DNA of 64,000 nt from assembly GCA_013433145.1 (NCBI GenBank), contig CM024188.1, forward strand, positions 6,051,001 through 6,115,000. The letters run 5' to 3'. This stretch comes from Ascaris suum. Its lineage: Eukaryota; Nematoda; Chromadorea; Rhabditida; Ascarididae. The number at the start of each line of letters is the position of its first letter. Position 1 is the first letter of the stretch. Of this stretch, positions 49,301 through 61,300 are shown piece after piece. The notes under the pieces were generated by a model that was not told where the DNA came from, ran no database searches, and worked only from the letters and a program-made list of their open reading frames with translations. The position numbers and the translations under genes were made by a program.

Positions 49301-52300
49301 TCCTGATCACCGTTTCATTTGATCGCAGAATGGCGCAAAAAAATGCGGTCAATTCACCGACGAAATTTATGGTCGATATTAGCCATGAAACAGATTCAGC
49401 CAACACTACCAAATGACTCGTGAGACTGAAACTTTCCATTCGTCGTGAGGAATCAAATAAAAGCAATCAACTCACCAACAAATTCCAGCGAAGAGCTGTT
49501 GCCATAGATATCGACGATCACCCAAAGAGGCAACAGTACGTTGATACCGTTCAAGAATTGCCCCTTCAGGACACCGTTGATGCCGTAATACAGCTCACCT
49601 TCGGCATTCACGTAGAAATGCAAAATGGAGCCCTCAACCGAATAGCGTTCCGGCAACGCCTTTGCCCAATATCCATCCTTGCTCGTCAAATCAGGACATG
49701 CGAATCTAATAGTATTTTTAATGTAAGTAACAGGAAACCTCGACAAATTGCTGTGACATTTTAGCTGATTATCGAATTATATACGGATATTTTTTCAGTC
49801 ACATGCGCTCTGCTATGGAACGTAATTCCTTCTACAGATTTCATAACCTCCACTTCTCAACTAACAAAAATGCTTTGACCAGGAACATCGTATAAAATTT
49901 GAAATTTAAAAATGGACCAAATATCTATAAACCCACGCCGGATGGGCGTCAATTAATTTACCTTATATGTAGAGCATCGACTACGCGTATACTACAACGA
50001 TGGTGTATACCTCATCCTGTGTTCAGCGAACATGAAAAGGACAAAAGAGCAGTGCGAAATTTTAAGCATTTTCCACCCGTCATACGAAATCAAGTTTTTT
50101 TTTTTTTTTTTGCAAATTTGATCCTTCTAAACTAGCAGGAGGCAATTCTCTGGCAACGGAATGAAAGCTTGCTCTCTTGAGAGGGAAAATAAGCACTGGC
50201 AGGATGTCTCTATGAATTTGTGCTTCATGGCTGCGCAACTTTCTGTCCGAGGGTTACACGTGAGGCACTTTAACTCTAAGGACCATGAATCAATCAGCAA
50301 GAGATCACATCTAACATTCAAAGAAAAACGATGGTCAGCTAAGATATTTGCAGCTGAACTCTGAGTTGCCCTCTTTCAGGCAGCTCAGATGACATTCGTC
50401 GATATTCATGCACTTTTGGGCATAGAAAAACTCTTACTTGGGCAACTCGACATCACTAAAAGTTTGCGGATCGACATTCGTCACTCCGAAACGGAGAACG
50501 CCCGACCAGTTGGTTACCACCTCCGAGAAGCGAATACACACCTGCTCGTCAATTTGGATGGGCCTGGAGGTTTAACGGACCACTCAACGATATTGTGAAC
50601 ATTTTGCTAACAAAGTACTTCATCAAACAATAACCAACTAAGCACATTGCCAAAACAGAGGCTAAGCAGCTCAAGCACATTTTTTCAAACATTGGTCCAT
50701 TTTTTGCAAACGTAAACACTACATCTTCTTGGATGCTGTTAAACAGCCATGAACGCAGACCGTTCTCATCGACCTGCTCCACCAGTAAACGATGAACGAA
50801 TTAAAAGATAATCAATGGAAAACTACTAGTAGTGTCTACTACCAATAGCGTCTTTTTGGAATTACCATATACACCAATAAATATATCTCTCGAAAACTGA
50901 TCCCCAAGACATAGAAAATGAAGGAAAGTTCATGCCACATAGTGCGTTCGCTCACATCCTATAAAGGTCATTCGGATTGGTTTGTTTACAAAACCAAACA
51001 GTTGAGTGGAACAGCGTCTCGGAAACATTCACTCTCCGGCCAGCTGCTAATCACGCCGGCAACGCACTAGAAAATAGCTCCATCTATTCTTTATCGCCTG
51101 TTGTAATTTATCTCCGCAAAATGTTTTATCACTAACTACACCGATAACAGGCATCTTAATGAACTTTTCACTTAATTCTTTAGCAATTTGCTCAAAAACG
51201 GGTAAAAATTAGAGGTAACTACCTGCTGCTGAAAGCAAGCCCCTTACAGAATGACTCCTTGCGTTTAGCAACTCGACCACCGCGAAGAATCTGAATATTT
51301 GCGCCGTGCACTTGATGGAACGTCAATTGTGGCAACGGCCATTCGGAGGTGCCCTGGTTGATCATCGTATTCTCGTCGAAGTTCGCTATCTGCACCCCAT
51401 CGTCTGGAAGGGCCTCTGAAATCTCATCCGCTCCATTTCTACAATATAAAATAATTACTTCCTCACAAATGCATAAAACTTTCGTCACTTTCATTCCATA
51501 AAAAATCTTCGTTAAAGCAAAAAATCACCTCCAACACAACGAAATTTCCTTCTAGAACTATATCGAAAAGAATATGGCATGTTTCTTGCCCTACCTATTC
51601 CTCCAACGTAGATGTACTTAGTGGAATATAACACACAACACGCGCCTTAAGGATTGCACGATAAACTCCGATCAAAAATCAGTTGATGTTCGGAACAGAT
51701 ATCTACAAGTGGGTGGTTACTCCACCAATATCAAAATCGTTCTCTTTATGAAGCCGTCAGAGCATCACCATCCGATCCCAGCAACTGTTCCTCAAGCGTC
51801 TGTTACTACCTCCCTTACCAGAAGAATAAAATCGAAAAGGCCACAAGGTCATTCTCTTGCAATATGTTCACTAGCATATTAAAAAAAAACATACGATAAT
51901 GTAGAAAAATATTGACGTGCCGCATTCCAATAAATCAATTCATAAAGAAATTGAGCAACACTGCCAACTATGGACACGTCATTCAGGAGTGACAATTACG
52001 AGTATCAAAACCGGCATCAAGCTTTTGGATTGCTTGACGAACGAACCGGGAAAAAACGCTCAATTCAATCATGTTTTCGTCAAATCTAACTCTTCGTTAG
52101 TTTCGATGAGACTGCAGCCGGATGTCGAGATACCTGCAGCTTAAGGTACAACACAGTTCGACACTTCCTCCATTGCATAATTTACAAAAGATTTCTGTTT
52201 GTCAACTACAAAAGAGTTTGTAAAATATTCAGCCTCTTGCGAAAGTTCAATAAGTGAACGTTTCGAGAATGTGCAAATTTTCGAAAGCCTAACGTTTGTC

Positions 52301-55300
52301 TCACTACGAACGCCGCGAGAGAAGGTGACAGGGCAAAATCTTTTTGGTACTTTAGGAGTTGCACTTTTGTTCAAGAAAGAGCCACTGTAAAAACTTCGAC
52401 GATCACCTGGAAACCTCTGGAATTCATCAACGAGCCAGCATCGTTGCAGAGGACGGGAGCGGACGGCGCTAAAGTTTTCCACTTTTCAAAAATAACACTT
52501 CGACGCCATCGTTTTTGAAAATATCCATTGTTCTGCCTTGGTGGTGATTTAAGAGTCTGCGCAATTCTCCCACGTTGGTCACCTGACGATTCGGTAATTC
52601 CCCTCCTTCCCCCCCCCCTCTCCCCTCTCACCAAAACATACACCACCTTTTGCACACATTTTCGAGAATTGAAATTTTATCACGCTGTTTTTTCTCAACA
52701 GTTTAAGCGAAAGACATCATCTTACCATTTAGAATTCTTCGGAATGAAATTTTTATCGCTGAGTTATGTCCCATTTTTGCCGGTTGTTATCAAACAATAA
52801 ACAAACGAAGAAATATGGGTAAAAATTTTCATTGACACAGCTGCGTTCATTATTAGAAGCAATCAAAAACAAAGAGAAGCGGCAAATTTCATGCCTCAAA
52901 TCATCAAGGTATGATGGATGCAATTCACAACCACACGGTACCATTATCGTTCCAATTCGCAGGATCTCATGTCGTTTGCTTTCTTGTATTAAAAAAAGAA
53001 GCCTGACTCCTGCGTTCCATGGGAAGATTAAAGGCCCTTAACTTACAAACATTTCGACGAATAAGTTCAAAGCTCGATTTGAAAGGCTAACTCACAATTA
53101 GTTATAAACATTCGATCGTTGTGACATGCATAGCTTAAAAGCTGAAAATACCAAACAGACAAATGGACAGACACAAAAAGATAGGTACTGTTCAACACAA
53201 TGTGTTCGCGCAAAAAGCACAAGTGCAGAAAGACATGAAAAAGAAAAACTGCCCAAGAGGTCATGACGAAGAGAGCAAACTGGTAAATCCTGAGAATGTA
53301 GTTACCTCAATGATTCATTAATGTAACATTTCTTCATGCAAATGACATTCACCAAGCAAAACCGCCATCTTCAAGTCACCATGTTTATTCGGGAATAACT
53401 ATCACCTCCGAAAAGAACAACTACTGGTGGGATCAAATGGCTCAAACTGAGGTGTGATTATACCAAGCACAAGAATTAAACATGAATCAGGTGATGAATC
53501 ATGGCTCAGCAACGCCTCTCTCAGGAAAAGCTATTTAATATGGAGACCTACGTGCACTCTGGCCATGTGATCCAAGAAAGACCTCATATGCTTCACATAT
53601 CTCGTGTCCTCAACGTGTTGTTTGAATGAGCAATAGCTGTTTGCCCTATCGCTGATGCAGAATGAAGAAAATTGGCAACCTTCCATCTTTTATACTATTA
53701 CCTCCAGGCTGTTAATATAATTTCACTTCCCCTGACGTGTTTATGATGGTTTAAATGAACGGAGCAATCCCATTTCCTGTCTGGGAGGAGTTGATCTTTA
53801 GTGGGTAACGATGGCGTTGTAACGTCGAAACGCTATGCCAATAAAGGTATGTTGCTGTGCAACATTACCCTCACGAATGAAACGTTCATTCCGTCAATTG
53901 CTTGTTTACGTTCAACGTGCAAATGTGAATCGACAATGAAAAACCAGAAATAAAAAATCTCCTAGCTTGCGCGGTCTTATACTCTGCATGGTCCAGCATG
54001 TGTGTTACAGACCAAATTCAAAAGCAAATTTTGGCGGCAAATTTACGCGTTCTCTGCCTTCACACAACGCGTTAGCGTCCTAATTGCTCACTGCCATCGA
54101 AATATACGACACATTATGATGGTCGTATAAGCTCAGTTGAAAGCCACAACACCGAGCAAAGAAGTTTTCCTTCACTCTCTTTCAATAAAAATTGTGGTCA
54201 GTAGCACCTCTAACAGGATGCTGGGGAACTATAAGTTGCGGGTTTATTAAAGGCAAACGGCATTAGTGGAAAGCTTTTATAACGAATTCTGACAGCTTCC
54301 GTTTACTGTGAAAACTTTAACTTTATAATTCATTCAGTGGTGTCCATTCATAGTGTAACCTTGATAAAAACCAACGAACCGAAAACAATTTTAAACTATA
54401 CAGACTAAAAGACACGTCTTCTGCATAACGGGACAAAGGTGGTGGGTCGCAGCTGCGAAGGATAGCGGAGGGAATGGTCGGAAAAGTGCAAATGAATGGG
54501 TTCTCCGTTCACGTAGACGATGCGCACTTACCGTCGATGTCGCACCCCCTTCGCAGGCCCCGACTGCTCCACAACGAAGACTAAAAGACCTTCCATCACC
54601 TCCAGACAGGGACCAAAGACTGCCACTAAACGACCACAAACTACGCCAAAGATATCCGGAAAGGACCACCAACGTTCGTATAAAAAAATTCACCTCAAGA
54701 CGCATTATTCACGCAGAAGGAAATATTTTGACGTAACCCCTTGGCAGAGGAAAGCGTTAAATTTTAAGCACAAAAGTCGCACCTTCTTTGTATTGCATTC
54801 ATTCCCCACCATAAATCCTTAAGAGTGGGTCTAGCAGTTAATTCTAACAGTTCAAAAAAACCGAAATAAGTTACGCCATCAAACACCTTAATTATGGCAC
54901 TAAGAAACCAACCGTAGACACTACATTTAAAGGCAAAAATAACCTAAATTCGCTTCTGAAGAAAGAGAGAAAGAAAGCGGAACGACGAAGAAGATGGCAA
55001 TTTTAATACAATACAAACAAAGAATGAATAAATATTAACAGACACCGGTATCTAAAGAATCGAACGCACACAATTTGAATTTGCTAAAAATTCGCCATTT
55101 TTTAAACTCTATAACTTTCGAGAAACACGAAAACAAACGCGATACATAATTGTTGAACATAATAAATCTTTTTTTTTGAAGTGAAACAAACCGCGCGGCT
55201 ATGAAATTCGACCAGTGCCCACACGATGGAAAATAAATGATACGTTTATTCAAAATCAAATCTAAAAATGCAGTTGAGAATTAGAAAAGAACACCGTATA

Positions 55301-58300
55301 TGTTTTTAGGGAAACTCATTGCGCGCACGTTCAATAAATACGTAAAAGAATATGGAAATGATAGCTGTCGCCAACGAAAATGACTCTAATAATCAAAGAC
55401 AGGGAGAATAACCGAAGAGATGCAGGGAAAATAAAAACATTGAGAAAACCAAAATCGAACGCTTTTGCTTGATTTTTCCATCCCGAAAAAAGTGAAAACT
55501 AATCGACAGCAATGACGAGGAATATAATTTTGTGAACGCAATCTCCTTGACTACATCACACATCAAATATTATTGTGTGAGCAATAAAAACGATCACTAA
55601 ACAAACGGTCATAAGTATATTTTTGGAGCGCTTTGTTGTACAAACAGACACACTGCAAGCAGCATTACGCTTTCGTATTGTTGAGTTCAGATGCACGCGA
55701 AAAATCCCCACCAAAGAGAGGGAGAACGAGACAGAGCTGGGGCAACAGAGAGAGAAATCGATAGGGGCAAGGTTTTTTAAAGTGCAAGTGGGTATCAGCA
55801 CTCTCTTTCGTGAAATGTCGTTCCAACACAAATACTCATAACGGGATAAGCAGGCGGGAATTTCGAGGAGGCAATATTTTGTGCACGTCACCACCCATGA
55901 CGTTACATTCACCTCTCATCAAAAATGTTGAACGCTTCCATTCGTCCGGTATAACGCTGCATTTGTTGCTGTTTACAATTTCACATGAACCCGACAAACC
56001 CAACAGAGAAAAAAAGCAACGAAAATTACGTGCACTATCCTCTTCATTTATAACTCCAAAGAAACAAACATTCTTTGCGTATATAAAACGATCGTTCAGA
56101 TATGACACAAATGTGAGTCACCATTGAAAATATTTAAACGTGAAGAGAAATCAGTAACCCGAGTAAATGTAATAGATACACCACTTTAGCGCAACTGGCA
56201 AGTTCAGACCTATCACCTTTTCTCTAGCGAAAGGACCCTGGCAGGGCGTCGATAAACCATAAACCCTTCTCAGGGTAATCACTTTTATCTAATGAAGCGA
56301 ACCTTTCAGAGTCTACAGTAAATCTGGTGTACCGTTCTTCTAAACCACGATATTCGGTTGCTCACCTCCTTTTCCGCATCCCCCATCCTTTGCTATACAT
56401 TCCTTGTTTATTAGGAAGAATAACTTGAAATACATATGTGTAACTCCCCCCCCCTCCCCTCTTCTCAATTCTATCCAATTTAGAATGGAATCAGCCACAC
56501 AATCTGCACTTCTTAGGAAGTAAACCACAATCTAATATTCGAAAAGCGCGAGATGAATTTGTAAACTTTAGAAGTTATGAAATGCAATACTATCGGCACT
56601 TTTAGCACTGAACTTGTGAGTCACTCAGAACTGATCTTAACAACATCAGCACTCAAGTTCCATTCCCTTTTCTCAAAAAAGATCTCTGGTAGCGAGTGAA
56701 ACCACTGATTGCAAGTTTCGTGGAAAAAATTACTGAAAATTAAGGCTGGGAAAGGGGGAGGGGCATTTGCGATGAACTAAGATAAGCACCTACCGTTCGA
56801 GAAAATTAAATCCAGCCAGTGCATTCCAGCAAGTGTTAACGATGCAGACGAATGACAGCTGATAACAATATTGCACGCGTCGTTCGAATAACGGGACTAG
56901 CAAAAGAGGAAGTGTGCCTGGGGTTGACAAGAGGGCAATTGGCTGCCGACAGTTATCTATGGGGCGTAAATGAATCTTCGTGATTGAAGTGGACAGAAAA
57001 AAAAAGGTTGCTCTCGGAGGTTCGCCACTCGGACGCACTATGTGCGCATAGACCCGGCAACGAAACAACGAACAATCACCGCCGTTCCGAGTTGATGACG
57101 TTCTCTTTTGAGCAGGGCGGCGCAATCGGCTCTTCGCTTCTTGTCTGCACGCAGCACATTCCTTTATAGATATGCTCTCGCGCATTTACCTATACGCATT
57201 TGAAATTGCTTTGCGTTTTTTAACAGCACTAGTTATGTGACTGAGTACCTAAACAAATCATTTCCACTAATACAAACTTATCACGTAATACCCCCCCCCC
57301 CCTGTGCCATCATCTCATAATATTACCAGACGACTGGTAGCACTTCGCCTGATAAAAAAAAAACCTTGTTCTCACATAATAACGCGAAAAAAAAAAAAAA
57401 AAACGAGGTCATGCTATAACGAGTGCTCACCGATGCTTTTGCACTCAAAAATTGCCACTTTTACATCATCTCAAAGACGTATCAAATAATCTTCAGAACC
57501 TTTCATCCTCATCTGTCCTAATTGAGTATTTCTCATCGGTAAAAGTCGTGATGAAAGATGAAAGATACTACGTGCAAAAGATAGGTGAACTTCACTATTC
57601 GTGCATCTGTAATTTTTACTTTCTAAGATCAACCTATCCCCAGGTACTACTCTGTGCAAATTTCCCGGTGGTGGCTGCCTCCCTTCCCATATTGCTCAGA
57701 GACCGACATCGATGATCATCCAGTCAATTGGACCTGAAGATACTGCGTAAATGTCTCACCTAAGTTGACTTAAGCGATGAGTGCATCTTTTCTTGAGATC
57801 ACTAATCAACGAGTGCATGCTTTGGCTACGAGATCAATGAACTGCCGCACTTGGCGAATCTGCGCAACAAAATTCGGCCATCGACCGCTTACCACTGCAC
57901 TAACAGTGCACTTTGGGCGCGCAACACGCACGTACATAAAACACTTTCAGGAATGTTCAAACAACAAAGTGAACTGCCCCATCACGTAGCTTTAGGCACT
58001 TGGCCTTTTTTTGGAAAATAATATGGCTAGCAAGGACAACGAATCACCTGAACACCTCACTCCTCTTCACCCCATACTCCACCACCCCCCCCCCCCCACC
58101 TCCGCCTCCCATTTCGTCGACCATTAAAGAAACCGACGAATTGTTAATACCAAAATAAGAGGCAGAGCAAATGCAATGAGCATCCTCAGGAGAGATGTGA
58201 AGGCTCAGGTACCTGATAAGCTTCTAACCAAGCAAAAGATGCTTTGGCAACATTACCACACCTTCCCACCAAGCTTCCCAGCACGAGTGTAAGTGAATTC

Positions 58301-61300
58301 TGGCCTTATTAAATCGGTTCCAAAAAAATTCAGCTTGAGGAGTCGACTGCACAAAACAGCGAAAAAAGATGGGCTGGATGAAAATGCATTATTGAAACAC
58401 AAAATCTCAATGATTTTTTTCTTCAACATCTCGAAATTCTACTATTCAATTCCAGATTGTTCACCCCCCCCCCTTCACCCACTACTCAAAATTAAATCAA
58501 AAGCATCCAAGTTTTTAATACGTACGCATCGATTCTAATCGAATAAAAAAATGTATTCAAACTCAAGCAATATCAATATAAGCCATTCAACTACATAACA
58601 AAGCAACGCTAAATTCAGGCACTTATGAAAGCAACGTAGTGAATAATTGGGGCATTTCCGCTAATAAAAGTATTCTACACTATGCAATTTTTTCTTCCAA
58701 TGTGAGAGTTCGCCTCCACTTGTGTTATACCACCCGCTTAAGCCGAACAACGAGAACCGGGTTCCACATTCTCTTCACGATTGATTTTATCCACTAAAAA
58801 TGCGTTTGCTAAAAAAAGGAATACCTGAAAATACCAAATATCGTCTCTGTTACGAAACCGAGGTTATCTTAATAGTAAGCCGCAGGTGAGATAAGCAGCT
58901 GAAGTGTTGAAACAAGAAAATAGATCTCGATTGAGTGATGATGTCGTCAAAGGTAAAATCTTAGCGAACTTTTTCTCAGAGCTTTTCAAACCGGATCAGA
59001 AAGATCTTATGCAAAAAGTCTCGCTGAGAAAAGAAAAATACCCTCAATATTTTTTAAAGCAAACAACGTCATCTATTTCTGAGATACTTAGCATGCTTCT
59101 CGATAGCCGCCTTTCTTCGTCTATATAACATCATCAATGAGTATCGCCGCATCAATCTCCCTTTCTATTAATGCAAAGAAGTAGCGGACTATAGGATTTA
59201 TCTCAGCGATTTGCAAGGTGCTTGATTACTATAGTAGACGAATCACTTCTCGAAGCACTTATCAGCTCAGTAGGATCCGTTTTCGTCCTAGGTCAGTCAA
59301 CCACTTCACGGTTTATTTCGTTGATGAATGACTGGGTGCTAACTATTTTCAGCAAAAGTACTACATGAAATCTATACTGACTGCGCGAATACGTCCGATA
59401 TAATACATCATAATGAGCAAACTTTTTTAACTCGATCGCTACCGTATCTCATGATTTCCACTGAAGGAGATCGAAAATTACAATGGCGGCTATTGTTTCA
59501 AAACAAAAGTTGGAGTTTACTTTTGCGGTAGACGTATCTCGAAAAAGGACTCTATCAGATGAGCCCATCAATGCAACAATATTCTTTTTCTTTATCTCCA
59601 TCAGCGGCTCTACTGAAAAATTAGCTAGTGCTTAAAAACTTCGCTCAAAACCACTTAAAAACGTCTCGCTCTCTAACACTGTCTGCGAATGATTTTTATA
59701 CAATGCTAATGCATCCCAAAAATTTTGTGAAATGATCGATTTTGTGGCAGTCGGGGATTTCCTACGAAAAGTGCCGTGCGCTGCGTGCCAATTTTCGTCA
59801 CGAATGTCCTTCTGAATCCATCGAATAGCCCCATTAACCACATTTGATGGGATTCGCGATTACATGGATAAAACATTTGCTGACCCTCAATGGAAAATTA
59901 CATCTTCTAATATTATTGTTAAAGTGTTTAAAACTTTCAACTGTTTTTTAACAACTTTGCACCACAAACGCCTCTAGCATCACCCTAAGGCCTTTATCGT
60001 TTACAGTCGCGCAATGCTTGAATACCGTCTAGCAGTTTGGTCATTGTACCGCATAAGTGAAATTAAGGATACTTTGAAACAGCAAAAAGCGTTCACGCGT
60101 CGAACCATATCAACTTGGTTACAATGCTCGATCGAGGACCTTCAACCTTTGATCACCGTTTGAAAGCCAATTTCGCTTCGTGCTCCAAGATGATAAACAA
60201 GCTTCAAAACACCTCTTCTGACCTGTTTGATCAAACAACTGTTACCACTAGAAATGGTTATATGTACAGTTATCAGCTATTATGGGAAACGTGTTCCTCC
60301 CATACCATTTTATACAGCTTCACAAATCGAACCACATGCAGTTGGAATAAGCTCCCTTGGAACTGTGCTGATGAGTTGAATACCTGCACCTTCGAGGTTC
60401 GCCTAAGGAAATCAGATCTTCCTACGATGGCCGATCTTGTTCAGTGATGCATAATTCTATGAATAATCTCCTGAGTCGAATATCCTTTATTTATTATCTC
60501 ACCTGTCCTTTAAGAAGAAACGTTCATCTTTCCTCTTACTAAACAGCTTTGTCAAGGTTTTCTCCATTTCTGTACGAATAAAGATTATAATGTAGAAAAG
60601 CAGAGCAAGTAAGCATTAGTGAATGGGATGAAGGTGTCAACGTTCCTAAATAACCTCTAATTTGCAGCTTATGCCAACCAGAGATGATAATCGAATACTG
60701 GCTTTGACTTGTTTAAATATGAGAATCCGAAGAGCCGTCGAGATCAGGATATACTCTGAGAAGCACCTAACACATACGTCGATTCTGATTTCGCTTCGAC
60801 AGCAACAAACACGGCAATGAAAGTCGAATGGATGGGAAGCAACATGAAAGGCGACAGCAGTCCATCAAGAGTTTTTGAGGCTTCAATTGTATGCTAAAGA
60901 CCTTTTGTATGATGGCGACCAAAAACTCAATGGATACATCTTGCTTAATCTCCAAAAGCGCACTCGACGGATATAGTGCTTATTACTCTTGCAATATACT
61001 TTTGAGCCCCTTCCCTCTTCCCCCATTCAACCCGCTCAACAACAAAATAGAAAAAAAAACTATACAGAACATTGCCATACTTAATTCCTGTAATATGAGG
61101 TTGTAGTTCTACCAACATTTGTCCCTCATCGCATCTTCAGGCGCTATACCATTCCACAAACCTTCCTCACCAAATAGTTTCAACTGCGCGCTGCATCTCC
61201 CTCACCTAATTGACACCGACCGAGGTCCCACCCTCATCAGGGCTGCTGTATCGCTCCTTCCAATACGCTAAATAATTCGCTCTCATTTTCTCTCCCCTCC

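Noticed and set aside
52141..52655. Long minus-strand frames that might be Neuralized 5' exons
   Set aside because: Neither ends at a donor in the phase exon 3 needs, and composition is weak. The 54.5-kb candidate is better.
54520..54822. 100-codon basic plus-strand ORF
   Set aside because: It is antisense to the tentative Neuralized exon 2, low-complexity (K/R/T), and has no motif.
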